In this document: in pieces, positions 34,642 through 42,634 of the stretch
Layout: the number at the start of each line of letters is the position of its first letter
Numbering within the stretch: position 1 is the first letter of the stretch
Assembly (NCBI RefSeq): GCF_900107835.1
Contig: NZ_FNRG01000001.1
Coordinates: 186,001 to 250,000 of the forward strand
Direction of reading: 5' to 3'
From: Oribacterium sp. KHPX15
GTDB taxonomy: Bacteria; Bacillota; Clostridia; Lachnospirales; Lachnospiraceae
Length of the DNA: 64,000 nucleotides
Notes under the pieces: model-generated
Databases searched by the model: none
What the model was told of the DNA's origin: nothing
What the model saw: the letters and a program-made list of their open reading frames with translations, nothing else
Program-made: the position numbers and the translations under genes

Positions 34642-34720
34642 CCCGGGATTGAAACATTTCGGTATGATTGCTAAAATAGCGGAAGTGAAACATATTGAAA
34701 CGAAATGAACCGGAGGAAAT

Positions 34721-36367
34721 ATGGCAAACATAACCCTGCTTGTACCAAATGATGAACTGTTCCGTCTTGCCCACGACGCTCTACAGGAAATGAAAAAGCG
34801 CCTTTTTATGATGAAGGTCATCGAAACCGAAAGCGCGGTTTCGGAAGCAAGACAGGCCATAAATCAGGGAACGGATATCATTATCGCCAGAGGTCTCCAG
34901 GCTACCATCATTAAACAGTATACGGATATTCCGGTTGTGGAGATCGTTATGACCCGGCAGGGACTCATCAACATGATCGAGAAAGCGAAGAGGGTACTTG
35001 GAAAAGAGAATCCCAATATCGCTTTAGTTATGTTCAAGAACATGACCTGTGATATGACGGGTATAGGTGAGCAATGTCATGTTCAGCTGAAGGAATATCT
35101 GGTGCAGAACCCGGAACTTCTGAAAGCAGCCGCACTTCAGGCAGTGGAAGATAAAGCTGATCTCATCATAGGCGGAAAGACCGTTCTCACCATTGCTGAT
35201 AATGCAGGAATCCCGGCACTTTTTATGGCCAACACCGAGGATGCCATGAAGAATGCCATCAAAGAAGCATTCCTTCTTGCAGACACCTTTGAAAACAGCG
35301 ACATACCGGCCCATGCTGTCCTTGAAAAAGGAAAATCCTCCGGTAAACGCAAAGAGCAGTTTGTGAACTTCCCCTATAAGAGCGAAAAAATGCAGGCGGC
35401 CGTGGATCTTGCAGAAAAGCTGTCAAAAACCGACTGCCCGAAGCTTATTCTTGAGCCTATAGGAAATCTACACAAGGCCTTTGTGAACGCCATGCACAAC
35501 CACTCAAAACATTCACAGGAAAAGCTTGTGAGCTACGAATGCATAAAAGGACAGTCCTCATACGATGATCTTTACGGTCGTCAGGGCAGGGTTAATGATT
35601 CCCTCCGGGGCACTCTCGTCATAGACAATTTCCAATACATGGATGTTCGTTCTCAGAAGAAGCTTCTGGAGATACTTATGTTCAGGAATGTCATTCTGAT
35701 AGCGAAAACCAGGAACATAAAAGCCTATCTGATACCGGAGCTTTACGCCAGACTTTCCGCCTTTTCCATAAGGATACCTTCCCTTATGGAAACCTCGGAG
35801 GACATTCCGTATCTTTCCAATATTTATATGCAGAACTGCACCGAACGTTACGGAATGTATCATGTGATGACAAAGGATGCCGAGAAAAAACTTCAGGGCT
35901 TTTACTGGCCCGGCGGCAGGATACAGCTTGAAAGTTTCATCGAAAGACTGGTGATCACCTCGGACCATAGAAGCCTGAAGGTTACCGATGTATGTGAACT
36001 TTATGAGGAACTTTATGGCGGAGACATTGGCCCTGAGGCTAATGCTGAGTCCGGAAAAATCCCGGATACGGATTACGGCCCGAGAGCGGTTCCTGATTTC
36101 AATCGTGGCATCAATTCTGAGGAGGATAAGCCATTCCGGTCATCCTCTGAAAACATGATGGAATCAGAGAACCCTTCCATGAGTTTTGGAATAGATCAGA
36201 AGGAAGCTGCGTCCGGAAACCGTACAATTACAGTCGGGGATCTGGAGAAAAACAGACTGATTAAATCCCTTAGTGACAACATGGGAAACCGTGAAAAAAC
36301 AGCCGCAGAACTCGGTATCAGCAAAACCACTCTTTGGAGGAAACTCAGGAAATACGGATTACTTTAA
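34721..36367 (+). CDS. PrpR_N-Fis regulator with degenerate AAA+ domain
   Basis: A 548-residue transcription regulator. Residues 1-185 are a PrpR_N-type sensor domain (DIIIARGLQATIIKQY, IPVVEIVMTRQGLINMI). The centre (about 215-440) aligns with the AAA+ domain of sigma-54 activators but is degenerate: no Walker A GxxGxGK is visible, the GAFTGA loop is absent (KGQSSYDDLYGRQG in its place), and Walker B is reduced to GTLVIDNFQ, while RLSAFSIRIPSLMETSEDI of the sensor region is retained. The last 45 residues are a Fis-type HTH (REKTAAELGISKTTLWRKLRK). It probably binds DNA without ATP-driven sigma-54 activation and controls garR2 and the kinase nearby. Confidence 0.85.
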   Translation: MANITLLVPNDELFRLAHDALQEMKKRLFMMKVIETESAVSEARQAINQGTDIIIARGLQATIIKQYTDIPVVEIVMTRQGLINMIEKAKRVLGKENPNIALVMFKNMTCDMTGIGEQCHVQLKEYLVQNPELLKAAALQAVEDKADLIIGGKTVLTIADNAGIPALFMANTEDAMKNAIKEAFLLADTFENSDIPAHAVLEKGKSSGKRKEQFVNFPYKSEKMQAAVDLAEKLSKTDCPKLILEPIGNLHKAFVNAMHNHSKHSQEKLVSYECIKGQSSYDDLYGRQGRVNDSLRGTLVIDNFQYMDVRSQKKLLEILMFRNVILIAKTRNIKAYLIPELYARLSAFSIRIPSLMETSEDIPYLSNIYMQNCTERYGMYHVMTKDAEKKLQGFYWPGGRIQLESFIERLVITSDHRSLKVTDVCELYEELYGGDIGPEANAESGKIPDTDYGPRAVPDFNRGINSEEDKPFRSSSENMMESENPSMSFGIDQKEAASGNRTITVGDLEKNRLIKSLSDNMGNREKTAAELGISKTTLWRKLRKYGLL

Positions 36368-36387
36368 AAAATACTAATGATCTCAGA

Positions 36388-36447
36388 GAGTCATCGATTT
36401 GATATGTTCCTCCCAGCTGGGACATATCGATCGATGGCTTCTTTTTA
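36388..36447 (+). terminator. Compound terminator after the PrpR-like gene
   Basis: GATATGT...TCCCAGCTGGGA...CATATC forms an inner stem and GTCATCGAT/ATCGATGGC an outer one, followed by TTCTTTTT. The remaining gap up to the next gene (36448-36768) has no ORF and presumably holds the garR2 promoter. Confidence 0.75.
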
Positions 36448-36768
36448 AATATAAAAACTGTATAAAGAAATGGAATGATATTTTTGTAACAGCTAAATCT
36501 ATGCAAACATCTGAACTGAAATGAATCATAATAAAATATATAGAAACGCAACCTGTGCCGATTAACATTTAGCATATTTACGAAGCTTTCCTTTGTGCTA
36601 AATGCAGATTGTTTAAAAATTTCAATTCTAATAAGATATAAATCGTGCAGGGGAGAAGTTCCCGAAAGCATGGATAAATAAAACTTAAAACAGGTTTTAT
36701 CAGTAGTTTAGCTATTGAAAATAATAGTTTTTTAAGCATTGAACCATATGTCGGAAAAGGAGTTTCAT

Positions 36769-37659
36769 ATGAAGATCGGATTTGTCGGACTCGGAATCAT
36801 GGGTAAGCCAATGGCTAAGAATCTTGTTAAGGCAGGATACGAGGTTGTTGTTACAACACATAAGCAGGCTGTTATAGATGAATTTGTTGCAATGGGTGCT
36901 GCAGGAGCAAAGAATGCCGCAGATATCGTTAAGCAGGGATGTGAAGTTATCATCACAATGCTTCCCAACAGCCCGCAGGTACGCGAGGTTGCACTTGGCG
37001 AGGGCGGAATCGTTGAAGGCGGAAAGAGCGGAATCACAGTTCTCGATATGTCTTCCATCGATCCGGTTGAGTCACAGAAGATCTCAGCTGAGCTTGCAAA
37101 GAATGGTATCGAGCTTCTTGACTGTCCTGTTTCAGGCGGAGAGCCAAAGGCCATCGACGGAACACTTTCAGTAATGGCAGGCGGAAACAAGGAGACATTT
37201 GACAAGTATCTCCCAGTACTTAAGGCTATGGCAGCATCAGTTGTTTATGTAGGACCTATCGGTTCAGGTAATGTTGCAAAGCTTGCTAACCAGATGATCG
37301 TTGCTGCAAATATCGGTATCGTTGCAGAGGCATTAACATTTGCAAAGAAGGCCGGCACAGATCCACAGCTTGTATATCAGGCAATCCGCGGCGGTCTCGC
37401 AGGTTCAACAGTTATGGATGCAAAGGCTCCGATGATGCTTTCAGGAAACTATGAGCCGGGCTTCCGTATCAACCTTCACATCAAGGATCTGACTAATGCC
37501 TTAAACGCAGCTCATGCAATCAACATGCCGGTTCCTATGACCGCTCAGATGATGGAAGTAATGCAGGAGCTCATGAACCATGATGAAGGTGCCTGCGACC
37601 ATGACGATATCGTAAGATATTATGAGCGTATGTCAGGAACTTCAATCGTAGAGAAGTAA
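36769..37659 (+). CDS. garR: Tartronate semialdehyde reductase (2-hydroxy-3-oxopropionate reductase) 2
   Basis: A 296-residue NAD(P)H-dependent beta-hydroxyacid dehydrogenase, closely similar to the first copy at 12598 in both ends and in the central DCPVSGGEPKAIDGTL block; Rossmann loop GFVGLGIMGKPMAKNL and catalytic-lysine motif KLANQ are intact. The ORF is open 30 bases upstream, but the start at 36769 follows AAAGGAG and matches the paralog. It converts tartronate semialdehyde to glycerate, the substrate of the kinase at 38459. Two co-resident copies suggest separate regulation by two different sugar acids. Confidence 0.94.
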   Translation: MKIGFVGLGIMGKPMAKNLVKAGYEVVVTTHKQAVIDEFVAMGAAGAKNAADIVKQGCEVIITMLPNSPQVREVALGEGGIVEGGKSGITVLDMSSIDPVESQKISAELAKNGIELLDCPVSGGEPKAIDGTLSVMAGGNKETFDKYLPVLKAMAASVVYVGPIGSGNVAKLANQMIVAANIGIVAEALTFAKKAGTDPQLVYQAIRGGLAGSTVMDAKAPMMLSGNYEPGFRINLHIKDLTNALNAAHAINMPVPMTAQMMEVMQELMNHDEGACDHDDIVRYYERMSGTSIVEK

Positions 37660-37686
37660 TCTCCTTTATCCTCAGTTTCATATAAA

Positions 37687-37720
37687 AGGATACCGTCTTT
37701 CTCCGGAAATCCGGTATCCT
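37687..37720 (+). terminator. Hairpins after garR2
   Basis: AAGGATACC pairs with GGTATCCT with a 17-base loop; a second stem TATAAGTCC / GGACTTATA-like follows at 37724-37754. Weak T-runs, so this may be an attenuator or an end stabiliser. Confidence 0.5.
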
Positions 37721-37910
37721 GCCTATAAGTCCTGCGTTGATCGTGGGACTTATAAGCGATTAAGGTATTAATCTATATTGGTCTATAGAAAATGATACAT
37801 CGGAGATGAGATCGTGAGAGGTACTTGCGGTCTCTTTCTCCATATATGAAAATATTATCTAACAACTAAAAATCATTGTCGGTGATCAGATTTCAGTTAG
37901 GAGATTAAAT

Positions 37911-38339
37911 ATGGACTACAGAAAATTCGGAAGCAAGATAGTTCTCAGGATTGACCGTGGCGAAGAGGTAATGTCATCCATTATGGAGCTGTGTGAAAAA
38001 GAAAAGATATTACTGGCTTCCATAGAAGGCTTAGGTGCTGCGGACCATTTGGTCATGGGACTCTATGATGTGGGCAGGCAGGAATTTAATGAAACAAGGC
38101 TGGACATTCCGCTGGAGCTTACTTCCATAGTCGGAAGCGTTACCGAAATGGATGGGAAACCTTATCTTCATGTACATATTACAGCTGCGGATTCACAGGG
38201 ACATGCCTACGGCGGTCACCTTAAGGAAGTACGTATCAGCGGAACCGCGGAGCTTTTTATCACGGTTATAGAAGGTCATGTGGGAAGAGAAAAAGACAGG
38301 ATCACAGATACCGGATTGAATCTTTTCAGTTTTGACTGA
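37911..38339 (+). CDS. PPC/DUF296 domain protein
   Basis: A 142-residue single-domain protein of the plant-and-prokaryote-conserved (PPC, DUF296) family: RKFGSKIVLRIDRGEEVMSS at the start, GLGAADHLVMGLYD, and the HVHITAADSQGHAYGGHL block, whose histidines are the usual metal/ligand site. Such proteins are small DNA- or ligand-binding units in bacteria; their role is poorly known. It precedes the glycerate kinase gene by 119 bases and may share its regulation. An AGTTAGGAG site lies ahead of the start. Confidence 0.88.
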   Translation: MDYRKFGSKIVLRIDRGEEVMSSIMELCEKEKILLASIEGLGAADHLVMGLYDVGRQEFNETRLDIPLELTSIVGSVTEMDGKPYLHVHITAADSQGHAYGGHLKEVRISGTAELFITVIEGHVGREKDRITDTGLNLFSFD

Positions 38340-38458
38340 ACATTTAAACATCAGGGTAAAAACCGACTACAAGAGGTTTGAAATAAAAACGAAACTATCA
38401 TCAGTCCTTAAAACCAACTTGAAAGAGACTGATGTTCCAATACAGGAGGACAGAACCA

Positions 38459-39604
38459 ATGAAATTACTTTTTGCATCAGACTCATTCAAGGGAACACTT
38501 TCAAGTGACCGGACCATAGAACTTCTTACAAAGGCAGCTTACGAGGTTTTCGGAGACTGCGAAACCAGCGGCGTTCCTGTTGCTGACGGCGGTGAAGGCA
38601 CCACAGAAGCTGTGGTTAAAGCCCGTAACGGAGAGATTGTTAATGTTGACGTCCACGGCCCATTAATGGAGATTGAACACGGCTTCTACGGAAGACTTTC
38701 CGATACAGAAGCTATCCTTGAAATGGCAGCAGCATCAGGACTTCCCATGGTTCCGGAAGAGAAGAGAAATCCTTTAAACACCACAACCTACGGAACCGGT
38801 GAGCTTCTCAAGGCTGCTCTCGATGCAGGCTACAAGGAGATTGCCATCGCAATAGGCGGATCAGCTACAAATGATGGCGGAATGGGATTTGCTTCAGCCC
38901 TCGGCATTAAGTTCTTCGATAAGGACGGCAACGTTCTGGAAGGAAAGGGAAGCGATCTCATAAAGGTAGAGCATATAGACATTAGCGGCCTTGATCCTAA
39001 GGTTAAGGATGCTCACTTTACAGTAATGTGTGATGTTACAAATCCTCTTTGCGGACCTGACGGTGCAACCTATACCTTCGGAAAGCAGAAGGGCGGTACT
39101 CCTGAAATTCTTGATGAACTTGAAAAGGGAATGCAGAACTACCGCGATGTGATAAAGAAGGAGTTCGGCATCGATGTAGATACCATCCAGGGATCCGGTG
39201 CAGCCGGCGGACTGGGTGCAGCTCTGAAAGTCTTCCTCAATGCAGAGATGAAGTCAGGTATTGAAACTGTTCTCGATCTTATCGACTTTGAGAATCGTCT
39301 TCAGGGAGTTGATATGGTAGTAACAGGTGAAGGACGTACAGACTGGCAGTCCTGTTTCGGTAAGGTAATGCAGGGTATCGGTGACCGTTCACAGAAGCAC
39401 AATGTTCCTGTTGCTGCACTTTGCGGAAGCCTCGGACGTGACTATGACAAGATCTATGCTCACGGAATCAGTTCCATCATGACAACCGTCGACGGACCTA
39501 TGCCTCTTAAGGATGCTCTTGACAATGCTGAAGACCTTTACTATAAAGGCGCGATCCGCATGTTCAGATTTATCAAAGCGGGAATGGGGATAAAAATCTC
39601 TTAG
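38459..39604 (+). CDS. garK: Glycerate 2-kinase
   Basis: A 381-residue GarK/GlxK-family kinase that phosphorylates D-glycerate, the product of GarR, to 2-phosphoglycerate and so feeds glycolysis. Visible features include FASDSFKGTLSS at the N-terminus, ADGGEGT, the GTGELL, IGGSATNDGG(M)GF block and a TGEGRTDWQS motif. The start is placed at 38459 because CAGGAGGA lies just upstream and homology begins with MKLLFASDSFKG; an ATG 27 bases upstream is less suitable. A hairpin follows the stop. Confidence 0.94.
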   Translation: MKLLFASDSFKGTLSSDRTIELLTKAAYEVFGDCETSGVPVADGGEGTTEAVVKARNGEIVNVDVHGPLMEIEHGFYGRLSDTEAILEMAAASGLPMVPEEKRNPLNTTTYGTGELLKAALDAGYKEIAIAIGGSATNDGGMGFASALGIKFFDKDGNVLEGKGSDLIKVEHIDISGLDPKVKDAHFTVMCDVTNPLCGPDGATYTFGKQKGGTPEILDELEKGMQNYRDVIKKEFGIDVDTIQGSGAAGGLGAALKVFLNAEMKSGIETVLDLIDFENRLQGVDMVVTGEGRTDWQSCFGKVMQGIGDRSQKHNVPVAALCGSLGRDYDKIYAHGISSIMTTVDGPMPLKDALDNAEDLYYKGAIRMFRFIKAGMGIKIS

Positions 39605-39667
39605 TGAAAATGCTACACCGGAGTCAATCGAGCTACAGAAACGCGGACTCCTGTATAATGAGTGGTA

Positions 39668-39708
39668 TGCCGGTGGACCAAGGGACGGAGTTAGTGGTCC
39701 ACCGGCTG
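39668..39708 (+). terminator. Hairpin after glycerate kinase
   Basis: GCCGGTGGACCA pairs with TGGTCCACCGGC across a 14-base loop. The same GCCGGTGGACCAAGGG core is seen in degenerate form at 34601 and 41452, so the sequence is part of a dispersed repeat type. Confidence 0.65.
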
Positions 39709-39823
39709 AACTATTTGCTATCTGTCTTACATACAGTTTGGATTGTGAGCTTTAAACAGTTTACAAAGCTGCGGGAAAAAAACCAGAACATAAGAAAATA
39801 TTCAGGTAGTTTTTCATAGAAAA

Positions 39824-40888
39824 TTACATATCGTCATCAAAATCGTTATCGAAAGTGTTGATGATATAATCATTGAATAGAGGTAGTGTGATCTTGAGAT
39901 AACCATAATCATCTCCGTTTAGGATCATTTTCTTGATTAGTCGGTCTCTATAAGGGGTGTACTTATTGTTGGTCCAACCGATACTATCCTTTATTTCTTT
40001 GGCTTTCCCGGTTTTTGAGCTTGCGACAGCGTAAAGGAACTTTTTATCCATATACGATAGTTCTGACCAGATTTTCTCATAAACATAATCTTCAAGGTAC
40101 TGTCTGAATTCTGAAAGTGCCTCCTTATAATTCCCGTTATGCCTAAAAGTGAAGTAACCTAAGACCTGAAAAGCGAAAGAATATCCCAGAGTTAATTTTG
40201 CCATTTCTTTCGCCTGATCAAGGGAAACATCGAGATTGGTTTTATAGTTTTCAGCCATGGTAGCCATATTGAGAGCTTTCATTTTAATTTCAGGCGCCCT
40301 ATATAAAAATGTTAAATTCTTTTCATTTCTGAGGTCATTGATATTATCAAACAGACCTGTCATCAAAAGATAAATAGGGTAATCTTCTCTGACCAGTATC
40401 TGAAAAATACTTGCAAATTCTTTCACATAATCATTGGAAATAATTTCATCAATACAGATCAATAGCTTTTTATCATGCTTTTTTAGTGCATCAAGGGTGT
40501 TTTTGATGGTTATCTGAGGGCTTGTGATTTCTTTCTGAGCATCAAGTTGTACTCCAAATCCGGCTACGGATACACCGATTCCTCGTTTCAGGAATTGAGT
40601 AAATCTGCTTTCTTTGGATAATGCATCTGCCATACTGTTAAGTAAATTTTGACTTGTACTCAGTTCCAGTACTTCCCATTCTTTTCGTGACTTAAGTTCG
40701 TTAGCTACCTCGGTCATAAACACGGTCTTACCGCATCCTCGTACACCGGTTATCATATATATCTGCTGGTTTGCCGGTTCATTGAGAAATGAGTCCAATA
40801 CTTCATTTAACTCTACTAATCTAGGGATGTTTTGCGCCGGTTGTTTACCAAACATAAGAGTATAGGGGTTGTTCTTTTTGTTTATCAC
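39824..40888 (-). CDS. AAA-type ATP-binding protein (archaeal-ATPase-like), GTG start
   Basis: A 354-residue P-loop NTPase with Walker A GVRGCGKT (about 47-54) and Walker B LLICIDEI (about 141-148), a DUF/Orc-like C-terminal wing after 270. The start is GTG at 40888, supported by GAGGTG seven bases upstream and by a TAA two codons before. Five perfect and one near-perfect TTATCAC motifs overlap the start and upstream region (40882-40955), so binding of a protein there could block both transcription and translation. The domain type occurs in stand-alone ATPases of Clostridia near mobile elements. Function unknown. Confidence 0.82.
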   Translation of the reverse strand: MINKKNNPYTLMFGKQPAQNIPRLVELNEVLDSFLNEPANQQIYMITGVRGCGKTVFMTEVANELKSRKEWEVLELSTSQNLLNSMADALSKESRFTQFLKRGIGVSVAGFGVQLDAQKEITSPQITIKNTLDALKKHDKKLLICIDEIISNDYVKEFASIFQILVREDYPIYLLMTGLFDNINDLRNEKNLTFLYRAPEIKMKALNMATMAENYKTNLDVSLDQAKEMAKLTLGYSFAFQVLGYFTFRHNGNYKEALSEFRQYLEDYVYEKIWSELSYMDKKFLYAVASSKTGKAKEIKDSIGWTNNKYTPYRDRLIKKMILNGDDYGYLKITLPLFNDYIINTFDNDFDDDM

Positions 40889-40955
40889 TTTTTATCACCT
40901 CGACTGCCGTTTATTACTTTTTATCACTTTTTGATATTTTATCACTTTTTATCAC
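40882..40955 (-). promoter_or_regulatory. Paired TTATCAC/GTGATAA operator array
   Basis: TTATCAC starts at 40882, 40892, 40911 (ttattac), 40921, 40939 and 40949. The sites form three pairs in which the two copies are 10 bases apart, and the pairs are spaced 28-29 bases apart. This phased pattern is typical of cooperative protein binding. The first pair covers the ribosome binding site and GTG start of the ATPase gene. Confidence 0.8.
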
Positions 40956-41087
40956 TTTTGGGAATAAGGTATGACCGTCCTTAAATCGCAAATCAGAACA
41001 GAATATAATGCTCTCATAAACGAGATTCCGATATGTATCGATCATCAGGCATCGTACTACAACTATGGAAGTAAAAGGAGATATGAG

Positions 41088-41441
41088 ATGACAGTGGCAG
41101 AGAGATCGGAAGCAGCGAAAGAGCGATACAGCGCAGTGGGAATCGATGTAGAGAAGGCAATATAGGAAGTTTCGGAGATAACATTATCCATGCACTGCTG
41201 GCAAGGTGATGATGTAGTAGGTTTTGATTAGAAGGGACCTCTTTCAGGAGGCATTCAGACAACAGGAAACTATCCTGACAGAGCAAGAATACCGGAAGAG
41301 CTGTTCATGGATATCGAGAAGGTTCTAAGTTACGTTCCTGGAAAACATCACAAGTTAAATCTTCATGCGAGCTACGCGATTTTTGAAGAGGGTGAGTGGG
41401 CTGACAGAAACAAGATCGAGCCAAAGCATTTTGCAAAATGA
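41088..41441 (+). pseudogene. rhaA: L-rhamnose isomerase remnant with two in-frame TAG codons
   Basis: Reading straight from ATG 41088 gives 118 codons whose product is the N-terminal quarter of rhamnose isomerase: MTVAERSEAAKERYSAVGID, SMHCWQGDDVVGF, GPLSGGIQTTGNYPDRARIP, IEKVLSYVPGKHHKLNLHASY and NKIEPKHF. Two TAG stops interrupt it, at 41163 (before EVSEI) and at 41232 (before KGPL), with no frameshift. The remaining three quarters of the gene are missing. An AAAAGGAG ribosome binding site still precedes the ATG. It is a decaying fragment, or its TAG codons would have to be read through, which I consider unlikely. Confidence 0.85.
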
Positions 41442-41579
41442 TAACAGTTCAGCCGGTGAACCAAGGGGAATTTTGATTTTGTAGTAGCTTTTCTTACGAT
41501 TGAAAGAATCTGATTATAAACGTATAATCAAATCATAGTTATATGTGTTGTGTGGTGATTAATAATATCGGGAGAGGAT

Positions 41580-41882
41580 ATGAAAAGAGAAATATTAACA
41601 TTTCAGGATATTATACGTGTCGTTGCTCCTATAGCACAAAAGTACGGAATTAGTGAGGTGTATTTGTTTGGTTCATATGCCAGAGAAGAGGCGAATTCCG
41701 AAAGCGATTTGGATTTTCTTGTTTATGGTGGAGCCGGTTTTAAATTGACTAAAATTTTTGCGTTTGCTGAAGAATTACGTAAAGCCTTGGATAAAGATGT
41801 GGATGTATTTGAAATAAATGAAGTTAATCAGGATAGTGAGTTTTATAAAACCATAATGAAAGAGAAGGTTCTTGTTGCATGA
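41580..41882 (+). CDS. mntA: MntA-type nucleotidyltransferase antitoxin
   Basis: A 100-residue minimal nucleotidyltransferase with the pol-beta motif GSX10DXD (G31, S32, D43, D45) in GSYAREEANSESDLDF. In the MNT-HEPN (type VII) toxin-antitoxin family, this enzyme AMPylates a tyrosine of the HEPN toxin and silences its RNase activity. The gene overlaps the HEPN gene by the 4-base ATGA (41879-41882), ensuring coupled translation. It follows GGGAGAGGAT. It is placed beside remnants of mobile DNA, as these systems often are. Confidence 0.9.
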   Translation: MKREILTFQDIIRVVAPIAQKYGISEVYLFGSYAREEANSESDLDFLVYGGAGFKLTKIFAFAEELRKALDKDVDVFEINEVNQDSEFYKTIMKEKVLVA

Positions 41883-42217
41883 AGTATTCAGATGAACAAC
41901 GCATTAAAAAGATTTATGAAAATGCTTCAAAACTAAACGAATACATTAAGAGCAATAAAGTCACCAAAGATAGATTAATGGATGATTATGCCCTACAGTG
42001 GCTTGTAACAACCCCTTTATATAATATTGGCGAACATGCATACCATATCAGTGATGATTTCAAAAATCTTCATGCGGACATAGAGTGGAATATGATAGCC
42101 GGGTTGAGACATAGACTTGTCCATGATTATGATGGAACGAATTGGAATATCATTGCAGATGTTGTTTTGGATGAAATTCCATTATTGATAGAAAAGATAA
42201 AAGAATTATCTGAATAA
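41879..42217 (+). CDS. hepT: HepT-type HEPN toxin
   Basis: A 112-residue HEPN (DUF86-type) protein. The active-site motif RX4HXY is intact: R77, H82 and Y84 in LRHRLVHDYDG; Y84 is the residue modified by the cognate MntA enzyme in characterised pairs. It is a predicted RNase that slows growth when freed from its antitoxin. It follows mntA with a 4-base overlap; the two form a complete type VII toxin-antitoxin system. Confidence 0.9.
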   Translation: MKYSDEQRIKKIYENASKLNEYIKSNKVTKDRLMDDYALQWLVTTPLYNIGEHAYHISDDFKNLHADIEWNMIAGLRHRLVHDYDGTNWNIIADVVLDEIPLLIEKIKELSE

Positions 42218-42634
42218 TAATTTTAGGTTCCGGATGTAAGGTATGAAACTGTCTTATATAGATTTATTGATGGAAATATTGGGGTAAGCGAAGATAGAAT
42301 CATTACTTTGCTACTTTATATGGCTACGTTTATTTGATAAATCTGTGGTTGGAGATGTTCCTGACGTAATAAGATTCACCGGAGACGGTCCACGCATGTG
42401 AGAACCGTCTCCGGTGGTCTTTTAATCCGGACAAGTTGATGCTCGTTACAATCCATCAGCGAATAATGCATTATGTCAGATTAAAAACGAAATTTTAGAT
42501 GCAAATGTTAATATACATGCATACAAAAGAAAACATTCAAAATATCTCGATAGAATTTATTTGGGCGTTTTTCTTTGCGGAAATATGTATTATATTTGGA
42601 AGGTATTAACCATAAAGAGCGATCAGGGGTATGT
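42218..42634. other. Intergenic region with dispersed palindrome copy 3
   Basis: The 417-base gap holds a perfect CACCGGAGACGGT...ACCGTCTCCGGTG palindrome at 42378-42416 (GAGAACCGTC core as at 3836 and 6461). No ORF of interest. The region before 42635 is AT-rich and probably carries a promoter. Confidence 0.6.

Noticed and set aside
40971-41165. 64-codon open frame as an independent small gene
   Set aside because: Its second half is the rhaA fragment read in frame from 41088 to the first TAG; the first part has no ribosome binding site or known similarity.
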